Shown here one piece after another: positions 8,035-15,754 of a DNA stretch of 64,000 bases. This DNA comes from JAAELZ01 sp965237485. GTDB taxonomy: Bacteria; Pseudomonadota; Gammaproteobacteria; Arenicellales; Poriferihabitantaceae. How positions within the stretch are numbered: position 1 is the stretch's first letter; each line of letters begins with the position of its first letter. The DNA lies in assembly GCA_965237485.1 (NCBI GenBank), contig CBDEFQ010000010.1, positions 124,001-188,000 of the forward strand, given 5' to 3'. The notes under the pieces were generated by a model. That model saw only the letters and a list, made by a program, of their open reading frames with translations. It did no database searches and was not told the DNA's origin. The translations under genes were made by a program, and so were the position numbers.

Positions 8035-10145
8035 GCCAAGCACCCAACTCACAAGCGCTATTAATTGAATTGTGCACCGAAGAGCTACCACCAAAATCGC
8101 TATCCAAGTTGAGTCATTCATTTACCTCCACTTTGCTCGAAGTATTAATGCAAAACGAACTGGCAGCTAAAGATTGTGATTACAAATCATTTGCCAGCCC
8201 GCGACGTTTGGGCATATTGGTGAATAGCGTTAAATCGCAACAACCAGATCGAAGCCAACTACGCAAAGGGCCTGCGCTACAGGCCGCGTTTGACCCAGAT
8301 GGACAACCTACGAAAGCCGCGAGTGGCTTTGCTCGGTCTTGCGGTGTTGAAGTGTCGGACTTAGAACGTACCGAAACTAAGCAAGGCACTTGGCTCACTT
8401 TCACACAGAAAGTGAAAGGTAAAGACGTCACCGAAATTGCGCAAGAAGCACTAGACCTTGCCATTAAAAACCTGCCTATTCCCAAGCGAATGCGCTGGGG
8501 GTCTTCCAGCACCGAGTTCGCGCGACCCGTGCACAAGCTACTCGCTCTATTTGGTGACAAGCCTGTTGCGCTCAATGCTTTTGGCCTTACCGCAAGTAAT
8601 GCAACCTACGGACATCGCTTCCATTGCAGTTCAGCTATTCAAATTAGCAGTGCCGTCGCTTATGAAAGTGAGTTGCGCGACAAGGGTAAAGTAATTGCCG
8701 ATTTTGAATCACGCAAGACACAAATCAAACAAGACGCTAAATCACTTGCGGCAAAGAAAAATTGCCAAGTTATACTGGACGAAGATTTACTGGATGAGGT
8801 AACAGGCCTAGTTGAATGGCCGGTCACAGTCATGGGTGAATTTGATCCGCGTTTTCTTGATATCCCCGAAGAGGCGTTGGTTGCTTCTATGAAGGACCAT
8901 CAGAAATACTTCCATTTAGTGGACAGTGACAACCGTTTACAGCCGAATTTCGTCACCGTCAGTAATATTCAAAGCATTGAGCCAGAGCGAGTTGTAAAAG
9001 GCAATGAGCGAGTTTTAAGGGCACGACTTTCTGATGCCATGTTTTTCTGGGATCAAGATAAATCACAGAAATTAAGTGCGCGTCAGCCTCAATTAGAAGA
9101 TGTGCTTTTTCACCTTAAGCTCGGCAGTGTGGCTGATAAAGTAAAACGAATCGGTGCTGTAGCCCAATATATTGGCGAACAAACTGGGGCAAGCCTAGAA
9201 AATATTAACCGTGCCGCAACGCTATGCAAGAATGACCTTGTGTCCGATATGGTCGGTGAATTCCCGAGCTTGCAAGGCACAATGGGCCACTATTACGCAT
9301 TGAATGACACGGAAAGCAAGGGCGTAGCGGATGCCATTGAACAGCACTACTGGCCTAAGTTTGCCGGTGATAAATTACCTACAAGTCCAGAAGCAACTGC
9401 CTTAGCCATGGCAGACAGGGTAGATACCTTGGTAGGCATCTTCGCAACTGGCGAGAAACCAACAGGGGTTAAAGACCCTTATGCCTTACGCCGCGCATCC
9501 TTGGGCATCATACGTATGCTGGTCGACAATGAGATAGACATCTCGTTGCAAGATTTGTTAAGCCAATCAATAAATGCATACAAACTCACGGAGCAAGCAA
9601 GCGTAGAGCCAGACCAAACCACCCAAAGTGAAATTACCCAATTCATACTCGACCGCTTGCGCGCGTTTTATTTAGCGCAAGACTTTTCTGCAAATGAATT
9701 TAATGCCGTGGCCGCTTGCCACCCAGCTAGAGCCTCTGATTTCGATCAACGCATTCGTGCCATCAACACCTTTTATTGCGAAAACGAAGAGGACGCTAAA
9801 TCGCTGGCGGCCGCGAATAAACGTATCGCCAACATTCTACGTAAAACCGACTATCAACTGCCTGATTTCAAACTTTCTTTAGCAACTGAAAAAGCAGAAC
9901 ACCAGCTAGCCACCGAACTGGCAAAGTTATCGGATGCTGCGCACATAGAGTTTGGGAACAAAGACTACTCAAAAGGTTTGGCCTTACTTGCCGGCCTACG
10001 ATGTCACGTCGATCATTTCTTTGACGAGATCATGGTAATGGACGAAGACGTTGAGAAACGCAATAACCGACTAGCCTTGCTGCAAAACTTACGCGCGCTT
10101 TTTATGCAGGTAGCAGATATTTCTCATTTAGTAATCGAGAAGTAA
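8031..10145 (+). CDS. glyS: glycyl-tRNA synthetase beta subunit
   Basis: The beta subunit recognises and binds tRNA-Gly. At 704 residues it has the usual length. The N-terminus LLIELCTEELPPKSL is typical, as is the MKDHQKYFHL region near 288. The C-terminal DALR-type anticodon-binding domain covers about 580-700. It starts inside the glyQ stop codon, so translation is probably coupled. A MazG-like gene follows after 9 bp, then gmhB and plsC, close to the order common in gammaproteobacteria. Confidence 0.96.
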   Translation: MSQAPNSQALLIELCTEELPPKSLSKLSHSFTSTLLEVLMQNELAAKDCDYKSFASPRRLGILVNSVKSQQPDRSQLRKGPALQAAFDPDGQPTKAASGFARSCGVEVSDLERTETKQGTWLTFTQKVKGKDVTEIAQEALDLAIKNLPIPKRMRWGSSSTEFARPVHKLLALFGDKPVALNAFGLTASNATYGHRFHCSSAIQISSAVAYESELRDKGKVIADFESRKTQIKQDAKSLAAKKNCQVILDEDLLDEVTGLVEWPVTVMGEFDPRFLDIPEEALVASMKDHQKYFHLVDSDNRLQPNFVTVSNIQSIEPERVVKGNERVLRARLSDAMFFWDQDKSQKLSARQPQLEDVLFHLKLGSVADKVKRIGAVAQYIGEQTGASLENINRAATLCKNDLVSDMVGEFPSLQGTMGHYYALNDTESKGVADAIEQHYWPKFAGDKLPTSPEATALAMADRVDTLVGIFATGEKPTGVKDPYALRRASLGIIRMLVDNEIDISLQDLLSQSINAYKLTEQASVEPDQTTQSEITQFILDRLRAFYLAQDFSANEFNAVAACHPARASDFDQRIRAINTFYCENEEDAKSLAAANKRIANILRKTDYQLPDFKLSLATEKAEHQLATELAKLSDAAHIEFGNKDYSKGLALLAGLRCHVDHFFDEIMVMDEDVEKRNNRLALLQNLRALFMQVADISHLVIEK

Positions 10146-10154
10146 GCCCTGGTC

Positions 10155-10493
10155 ATGCCCGACAATAAACTCGATTCTTGGCTAAGTATGTTGCAGGCCG
10201 TGCAAACCTTCCATACTAAACACCAGTTTGACAAAAATGGTGGTGAAGAAATGACTTACCGAGTTGCGCTTATGGCAGAAGAATTGGGTGAGATTTCCGA
10301 AGCCGTAACCAAGGGCAAAGGCAAGGACGCGCTGGCCGAAGAGTGCGCTGACCTATTAATTCTACTCATGGGCAATGCCATTTCAGAAGGCTTTGATCTA
10401 AACCAAGCATTTTGGGAAAAGATGGAGCGGCTTTTAGAGCGGGAAAGCCGCATCATCGATGGCCGCATTCGCGTTTCAGAGTTTAAAGAATAA
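10155..10493 (+). CDS. MazG-like nucleotide pyrophosphohydrolase
   Basis: This small (112 residue) all-helical protein has MazG/PRA-PH superfamily features: EEMTYRVALMAEELGEISEAV supplies an ExxE-type metal motif (about residues 31-50) and EECADLLILLM supplies the ExxD motif (about 62-72). Members hydrolyse nucleoside triphosphates to monophosphate and pyrophosphate, often for house-cleaning. The substrate here is unknown. It sits inside the glyS-gmhB operon, which is a less common arrangement. No toxin-like partner is next to it. Confidence 0.82.
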   Translation: MPDNKLDSWLSMLQAVQTFHTKHQFDKNGGEEMTYRVALMAEELGEISEAVTKGKGKDALAEECADLLILLMGNAISEGFDLNQAFWEKMERLLERESRIIDGRIRVSEFKE

Positions 10494-10503
10494 TCATTTG
10501 CCC

Positions 10504-11085
10504 ATGCACTGCGCGACTAATAGTTGGATTATTCTCGACCGAGACGGCGTGATTAACCACGACTCCGATGACTATATTAAGTCACCTGATGAATGGGAAT
10601 TGATCGAAGGCAGCGGTCTGGCTATAGCAAAGCTAAATAAATTAGGTTTTAAGGTGGCCGTGATAACCAATCAATCAGGTATTGCGCGAGGCTACTTTTC
10701 GCTAAGCACCCTAGGTTCGATTCACCAGAAATTACTTGATTACATCGAAAACCAAGGTGGGCAGATCGATGCAGTATATTTTTGCCCGCACGGGCCAGGT
10801 GATAATTGCGAATGCAGAAAACCTTTAGCTGGCATGTTCAAGGACCTTGCTGAGCAACACGTTGTTGACCTTAGTAACTGTTACGCAATTGGTGATTCTA
10901 TTCGCGATCTAGAGGCTGGGCATTCAGTTAATTGCAAACCCATCTTATTGAAAACTGGTAAAGGGGAGCGCAGCATTGAGACGATAAAAACCAAACTCTC
11001 TGGCCATTGGCTTCACGACGTCCCTGTGTATGATGACTTGCTGGCGTTTAGTGATGAAATAGCGAAAACGGTAGAAGAAAAATGA
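10504..11085 (+). CDS. gmhB: D-glycero-beta-D-manno-heptose-1,7-bisphosphate 7-phosphatase
   Basis: This HAD-family phosphatase acts in ADP-heptose synthesis for lipopolysaccharide inner core. I use the ATG at 10504, because the upstream ATG at 10459 lies inside the previous gene. Motifs: LDRDGVIN (nucleophile Asp12, acid Asp14), TNQSGIARGYF, a Cys/His zinc-binding loop CPHGPGDNCECRKP, and GDSIRDLEAG for metal binding. The 193 residues match the family. It overlaps plsC by 4 bp. Confidence 0.94.
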   Translation: MHCATNSWIILDRDGVINHDSDDYIKSPDEWELIEGSGLAIAKLNKLGFKVAVITNQSGIARGYFSLSTLGSIHQKLLDYIENQGGQIDAVYFCPHGPGDNCECRKPLAGMFKDLAEQHVVDLSNCYAIGDSIRDLEAGHSVNCKPILLKTGKGERSIETIKTKLSGHWLHDVPVYDDLLAFSDEIAKTVEEK

Positions 11086-11804
11086 AACGGCTTTTTGGCA
11101 ACTTTATTTTCGTTATAGGCCAAATTATCAGCACTATCTTATTTGTACCTTTCGTACTCGTTGTTACGCCCTTCTTATCCCCCACCGCTAAAGGCGCATT
11201 CATCGGTTTATGGGCAGATTTCATGATGTGGTGGTTAAAGCTGTGCTGCAACATAACTTTCAATGTTAGTGGTAGCGAGCATATACCTGAAGGCCCTGCC
11301 ATCGTTCTAAGCAACCATCAATCGGCTTGGGAAACCATCGCCTTTCAATCTATTTTTCCGGTGCACTCACAGCTATTAAAGCGTGAACTACTGTGGATAC
11401 CCTTCTTTGGTTGGGGTCTGGCCGCCAATCAACCGATTGCAATTGACCGCTCGAAGAAGACGCAAGCCATGCAACAATTAGTAAGCCAAGGCAAAGACCG
11501 GCTCAACGCAGGTCGCTGGATTGTCATATTCCCAGAGGGCACACGATTACCCGTCGAAGAACCGGGAACTTATCAGGCCGGGGGTGCTTTTATCGCTTGC
11601 AAGGCAGGTGTGATGATAGTTCCCGTAGCGCACAATGCTGGGGTATTTTGGCCTAAGAAAAACCCATTCAACAAAAAAGCGGGGGTGGTCAATGTTGTTA
11701 TTGGGCAAGCAATTGACGCAACTGGCTTAAAGCCTAGAGATTTGAATGCACAAGTTGAGCAATGGATTAAAAGTACGTGCAAAGGTTTACCGACCAAGGC
11801 CTGA
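11082..11804 (+). CDS. plsC: 1-acyl-sn-glycerol-3-phosphate acyltransferase (PlsC family)
   Basis: PlsC adds the second acyl chain to make phosphatidic acid at the inner membrane. The 240-residue protein has an N-terminal hydrophobic segment (about 8-32). The catalytic block is NHQSAWE (H79 to E84), an H-X4-E variant of the usual H-X4-D. The substrate motif FPEGTR is near 149, with VPVAHNAG further on. The gene order glyS-(mazG)-gmhB-plsC is conserved in many gammaproteobacteria and ends here, before the convergent padR. Confidence 0.92.
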   Translation: MKRLFGNFIFVIGQIISTILFVPFVLVVTPFLSPTAKGAFIGLWADFMMWWLKLCCNITFNVSGSEHIPEGPAIVLSNHQSAWETIAFQSIFPVHSQLLKRELLWIPFFGWGLAANQPIAIDRSKKTQAMQQLVSQGKDRLNAGRWIVIFPEGTRLPVEEPGTYQAGGAFIACKAGVMIVPVAHNAGVFWPKKNPFNKKAGVVNVVIGQAIDATGLKPRDLNAQVEQWIKSTCKGLPTKA

Positions 11805-11875
11805 AATAGATTCTTAGTTGCGAGGAACGTGGTGACGCGGCAACTTCTACAATCAGGGTACTAATTAAAATAAAT

Positions 11876-12415
11876 CTAGTCGGAATATATGGAAATAGCT
11901 TCGTCTAACCATTGAATATGAGATTCAGCACCAATAATTCCCTTACGTAGTGCTACATATAATGCTCTTGAACGGCCACTGGAGTTTTTCTGTGGTAGTT
12001 CGCGGTAGTGATTTTTTTTGATCACTCTATAAGTCTCTAGAATAGCCTCCGTATTTTTGTGGGATCGTCGAAGTTCCAACAATACTTCTGCAGTCCCAAC
12101 TAATGAAGCGGCGTGTATCTTAACCAGCAAAGAGTCCCGAACAGGCACTGATTGTGAGGCTTTTTTTACCCATTGCGTAAGTTCTTCGATCCCTTTATTT
12201 GTGACTACATACCATTTTTTATCCGGCCTATCGCTCTGAGTTTCAATACGTAAATCAATAAGCCTTGATTTGTGAAGCTGTTTTAATTCACGGTACACCT
12301 GTTGATGGGTGGCATTCCAAAAATATCCAACACTAGACTCAAAAGATTTAACAATGTCGTAACCGGTCTTTTCACCGTTAGCTATCTCGCTGAGAAGAAT
12401 ATATTTGAGTGACAT
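11876..12415 (-). CDS. PadR-family transcriptional regulator
   Basis: The N-terminal winged helix starts MSLKYILLSEIANGEKTGYDI (about residues 1-75) and is typical of PadR. The C-terminal half is helical and belongs to the longer Vir-type subfamily (179 residues) with a dimerisation region. It is divergent from the membrane-protein gene at 12498, and a dyad at 12441-12475 lies between them, so it probably represses itself and that neighbour. The inducer is unknown. Confidence 0.88.
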   Translation of the reverse strand: MSLKYILLSEIANGEKTGYDIVKSFESSVGYFWNATHQQVYRELKQLHKSRLIDLRIETQSDRPDKKWYVVTNKGIEELTQWVKKASQSVPVRDSLLVKIHAASLVGTAEVLLELRRSHKNTEAILETYRVIKKNHYRELPQKNSSGRSRALYVALRKGIIGAESHIQWLDEAISIYSD

Positions 12416-12440
12416 ATATTTTTAATCCATATGGAATATG

Positions 12441-12475
12441 TTGCATATCGATTCGAATCTCGATATCATATGCAA
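12441..12475. promoter_or_regulatory. Dyad in the padR divergent promoter, likely operator
   Basis: The perfect arms TTGCATAT (12441-12448) and ATATGCAA (12468-12475) enclose a second dyad, TATCGA (12446-12451) and TCGATA (12460-12465). The site lies 26-60 bp from the padR start and about 22 bp from the divergent gene. PadR proteins bind such AT-rich dyads (ATGT-N8-ACAT type). Assignment to this PadR is inferred from position. Confidence 0.6.
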
Positions 12476-12497
12476 ATTGTTTCATATTAAATGAACT

Positions 12498-13157
12498 ATG
12501 CCATCACTTATTATTTGGTTTCACTTATTATTTGGTTCCACCGCATTGCTTAGTATATTTGTTGCTATGTCGTGCAAAAAAGGAAGCAAAGCACACCGTT
12601 TAGCTGGAAATATCTATGTAATATCAATGCTTTTAGTATTGATCGCAGCTACCTTATTATCCATTCTTAACTCAAATTTATTCTTATTTTTAGTCGCATT
12701 ATTCAGTGGATATATGGTTTATACGGGGTGGCGGTTGGCGAGTAATAGAAACCAGCAGTTTAACAAAATTGATAAAGCTGTTGTTCTTTCCATGCTATTA
12801 GTTTCTGTAAGCATGGTAGGCGTTGGAATATGGATGTACTTCCAAGACCAAGCATTAGCTACAGTGATATCAGTTTTTGGTTTGATAGGCGGGGGTTTCG
12901 CTTTAGTTGACATCAACAGACTGAAACAAAAACCACAAACTCCTGAAGTAATTCCGGGTTGGCCAGCAGGCCAGGAACGCATTGTGCTTCATATTACGAG
13001 AATTGGCGGAGCTTGTATTGCTACGATTACCGCAGTGTTTGTAGTTAATATTCAAACTAAGCCTGAATATATTGCGTGGCTTTTACCGACAGCGATTGCA
13101 ATTCCACTCATTTTTTATTGGGTAAAAAGAATTAGAACAGTTGGTTCAATCATCTGA
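12498..13157 (+). CDS. DUF2306-like membrane protein
   Basis: This 219-residue protein has about seven hydrophobic segments. It begins with IIWFHLLFGSTALLSIFVAM, followed by a short basic loop KKGSKAHRLAGNIYV. That His/Arg loop and the repeated helix layout resemble DUF2306 membrane proteins of unknown function. It shares a promoter region with the divergent padR, so its expression is probably controlled by that regulator, as PadR genes often govern a neighbouring membrane protein. I cannot assign a substrate. Confidence 0.65.
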   Translation: MPSLIIWFHLLFGSTALLSIFVAMSCKKGSKAHRLAGNIYVISMLLVLIAATLLSILNSNLFLFLVALFSGYMVYTGWRLASNRNQQFNKIDKAVVLSMLLVSVSMVGVGIWMYFQDQALATVISVFGLIGGGFALVDINRLKQKPQTPEVIPGWPAGQERIVLHITRIGGACIATITAVFVVNIQTKPEYIAWLLPTAIAIPLIFYWVKRIRTVGSII

Positions 13158-13466
13158 AGTCGAGACCGATGAAGATTGCCTTCGTATATTAAACAAGTCG
13201 AGCTTTGCGAGCCACGGCTGAGCTAAGAAATCATGCGGCGTACTGAAGCTGATATTGCTTGTAGACTCTGAAACTTCAATAAGCGCATTGAGTATATTTT
13301 TGCCTGATTTAAAAGCCGATGAATGAGTGCTTATGGCCCTTTCTGGGTTTACGTCTAAGAATTTTGTCTACCTGAGTGGCACCACCAGCGATTTTGGGTT
13401 GGCGCTCCAAAGCATTAGATAACTAATTTACTATTCTTAATCTTGCAATTAACGGAGATATAATTA
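13158..13466. other. Intergenic stretch without a recognisable gene
   Basis: No open frame of convincing length is seen on either strand. The right end carries a good ribosome-binding site (ACGGAG at about 13454) for the phzF fragment. The rest may be a decayed gene, but nothing in it is recognisable. Confidence 0.5.
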
Positions 13467-13848
13467 ATGACCTCAATTTATCAGGTAGATGCTTTTACTA
13501 ACAGGGTGTTCGAGGGTAACCCAGCAGCAGTGGTTCCGCTCACAGCTTGGCCTTTGGATTCCTTACTTCAATCAATCGCCGCGGAGAATAATCTAGCTGA
13601 GACGGCGTTTATCGTACCTTGCGATCGACATTGGGAGATTCGTTGGTTTACGCCTACGGCAGAGGTTGCATTGTGCGGACATGCAACGTTGGTAGCTGCG
13701 CATGTTGTGTTCAAACACCTTGGTTGGAAAGATGACGAGATATCTTTTGAAACTCGAAGCTCAGGAAACCTGAGTGTTTCGCGATATGACGATAATCGAC
13801 TTGCGATGTCATTTCCAGCAATTCCTGTAACGCAGCTTGATGGACTGG
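13467..13848 (+). pseudogene. PhzF-family isomerase/epimerase, 5' fragment cut by IS256-B
   Basis: About 127 residues of an N-terminal PhzF domain are present. The start MTSIYQVDAFT, the catalytic-glutamate region AAENNLAETAFIV (about 38-50), RWFTPTAEVALCGHAT (about 60-75) and a beta-rich tail are all typical. PhzF proteins are normally 260-300 residues, so the second half is missing. IS256-B begins at 13849, and the sequence on its far side (from 15240) is not phzF. A deletion therefore accompanied or followed the insertion. A strong ribosome-binding site precedes the ATG. Confidence 0.85.
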
Positions 13849-13901
13849 GATACTGTAACTTCAGGTATGGACTTTTATATTAGATAGAGCAGTATGGCCT
13901 T

Positions 13902-13920
13902 TCCCCCTAGGGGGATTTTT
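13902..13920 (+). terminator. Terminator-like palindrome at the start of IS256-B
   Basis: The perfect palindrome TCCCCCTAGGGGGA is followed by a run of seven or eight T, between the IS end and the transposase start. It would stop transcription entering the element from outside. The same structure is present in other full copies (for example near 36205-36225 and 41590-41605) and is lost from the copy at 63402. Confidence 0.6.
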
Positions 13921-14022
13921 TTCGAATTTTTGATTTATTCAAATTTTCTATCTTGGTGTCTTGTAAGTTGAGCCATTTGTGCGTTCCCTGTTTTAAGCAA
14001 TTAACATACTGGAGACACCCAA

Positions 14023-15208
14023 ATGACCCAATCAAACAATAACGTATTTGACGTAGTAGTGGAACACACATCTCAGAAGGCCCCGATGCCATGCGCCCCG
14101 TGCTCACCGCACTGCTCAATGAGGCGATGAAGATTGAAAGAGAGCCGTTTCCAGGCGCATCACACTATGAGCATAGTCAAGACCGGCCAGGGTTTGCCCA
14201 TGGCTACCAGGATAAGCGTATCGATACGCAAGCCGATACGCTCAATCTGCGTATCCCAAAGACCGCTCAACACGTTGATGAACCTTTTTACCCTCAATCG
14301 CTAGAACGCGGCTTACGCAGCCAACGTGCGATGATGCTGACCGTTGCTGAAATGTACGTGACGGGCGTTAGCACGCGCCGAGTCGAAAAAGTCATGCAGA
14401 GCATGGGTATTGAAAGCATCTCCTCTACACCGGTCTCACGGGCTAACCAGAGCATGGATGAGGCGTTAAAAGTCTGGCGTGATCGTCCGTTGGGTAAAGT
14501 CTCTTACCTAATCCTTGATGCGCGTTATGAAAAGGTGCGTGAGGGCCACCAAGTGATTGATATGGCGGTGTTGAGTGCGGTGGGTGTATTGCCTTGTGGA
14601 CGGCGTTGCGTATTAGGAACGGCAATGGCGCTTAATGAAGCCGAGGTTAACTGGCGAGCGTTCCTCAAAGGCTTGGTTGACCGGGGCATACATGGTATTG
14701 AGTTTATTGTCAGTGATGATCACAGTGGCTTAAAAGCCGCTAGAAAGGCAGTGTTCCCAGGTATACCTTGGCAGCGTTGCCAGTTTCATCTGGCGCAGAA
14801 TGCAATGCATCATGCCCCAATCACAAGATCAAGCAGCGCATTGGTGGTGAGCTGCGTAGTGTTTGGAATGCACCCAATAGGGCAGCTGCTCAGGTTAATC
14901 TAAAAGTCCTTGTGAGCCAGTACCAGGAAAAGCATGCTCACTGGGCGCAGTGGCTAGAAAACAATGTGCCTGAAGGGTTAAATGTGTTTGCCTTGCCAGA
15001 TAGACACCAAAAGAAAATGCGAACCTCCAACCGCATTGAACGGACGGTTCAACAAGAACTTAAGCGGCGAACCCGCTTGGTCAGAGTCTTTCCTAACCGA
15101 GAGGCTTGGTTACGATTAGTCAGTGCCATTCTGATTGAAATTGACGACGAATGGGCTAATGCTAATCATCGATATATCGTGTGGAACGACAATGAGTCAA
15201 CTTGCTAG
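14023..15208 (+). pseudogene. IS256-B transposase, two frameshifts
   Basis: This is a mutator-type (IS256-family) transposase, starting MTQSNNNVFDV at 14023. The first break is at about 14062-14075, where the sequence departs from the longer form in copy B2. The second is at about 14815, in a run of four C where the fragment at 53489 has five. Between the breaks the frame contains LILDARYEKV (first Asp region) and FIVSDDHSGLKAA (second Asp), and after the second break the region with NRIERTVQQELKRR. The usual length would be near 395 residues. Confidence 0.88.
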
Positions 15209-15249
15209 ACAAAAAGTCCATACCCAATGTTGCGTAATCGATAAAGAAC

Positions 15250-15600
15250 TCGGCAGCAAGCTACCGAGTTTTAGAGTAATCCCAACTGACGACTCATAGA
15301 TTCATGTTCATCCAACTCCAAAAGTTGATTCTGTACATAAGCTCGCATCGTATCTTCATTCGCGTTTCCTATCGTTTCGACAAAACAGCTCTAAGACCGC
15401 AACTACCTCCCCAAAAATATCACTTATTAATCTCCGGATAAAGCCTAAAAAATCTCGAGTCGATAAACATGATGCGCATTTCTTTGAATATCCATAAGCG
15501 AAACAGCCAAAATGGGATAAATCCCATTTCAAGCTATTCAGCACGGGGGCAAGCCCCCGATATTTTCGCTAAGCGAGTTAAATAGAGCCAAAATTAAACA
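15250..15600 (-). pseudogene. IS200/IS605-type TnpA remnant with flanking hairpins
   Basis: Read on the minus strand, a short N-terminal stretch resembling the start of IS200 transposases is followed, after stops and a frame change, by a C-terminal stretch FVETIGNANEDTMRAYVQNQ that resembles the tail of Y1 (HUH) transposases. The catalytic middle is missing. A hairpin (ACTCGG ... CCGAGT, about 15249-15272) lies beyond the 3' end, and a GC-rich hairpin (GGGGGCaaGCCCCC, about 15545-15559) at the 5' end. Both are typical of IS200-type ends. The assignment is by motif only. Confidence 0.5.
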
Positions 15601-15671
15601 AGACAAATCTTACGTATCCCAGGTAAGCGCCAAAAGGCGTGGCGTTCTGTCTTCGACTGCATAAAATAGCA

Positions 15672-15696
15672 AAACCCCGTCAGTATGACGGGGTTT
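15672..15696. terminator. Rho-independent terminator, bidirectional
   Basis: A perfect 10-bp stem, AAACCCCGTC / GACGGGGTTT, has a 5-nt loop and T-rich flanks on both sides. It lies about 60 bp beyond the stop of the symporter gene (minus strand). A second, weaker hairpin GAAGCCC/GGGCTTC is at 15708-15729. Confidence 0.8.
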
Positions 15697-15754
15697 GTCA
15701 GCACTCTGAAGCCCGTTTTTCAGGGCTTCTTAAACTAAGTCAATTTAACTTGCC

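Larger units (their letters stand above)
13849..15239 (+). mobile_element. IS256-B copy B1, full length (1391 bp)
   Basis: The left end reads GATACTGTAACTTCAGG and the right end is the inverse of GATTACGCAACATTGGG. Both ends share the core GGTATGGACTTTT. The flanking octamers differ (left TGGACTGG, right GATAAAGA), unlike the clean 8-bp TSDs of copies at 33478-36272 and 40267-41658, so the flanks were rearranged after insertion. It carries the frameshifted transposase at 14023-15208. Confidence 0.92.

Noticed and set aside
10459..10503. Upstream ATG for gmhB at 10459
   Set aside because: It lies within the MazG-like gene and adds 15 residues not expected in GmhB, whose catalytic Asp normally sits near residue 10.
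13907..14119. 70-codon minus-strand frame repeated at every IS256-B left end (also near 41387 and 44607)
   Set aside because: It runs antisense to the transposase leader, has no ribosome-binding site or recognisable domain, and copies only because the IS copies.
14023..15208. The C4/C5 run in IS256-B as a genuine programmed frameshift
   Set aside because: IS256-family transposases are read from a single frame, the five-C form at 53489 reads straight through, and most copies have a second, unrelated lesion. Defective copies or run-length errors are simpler.
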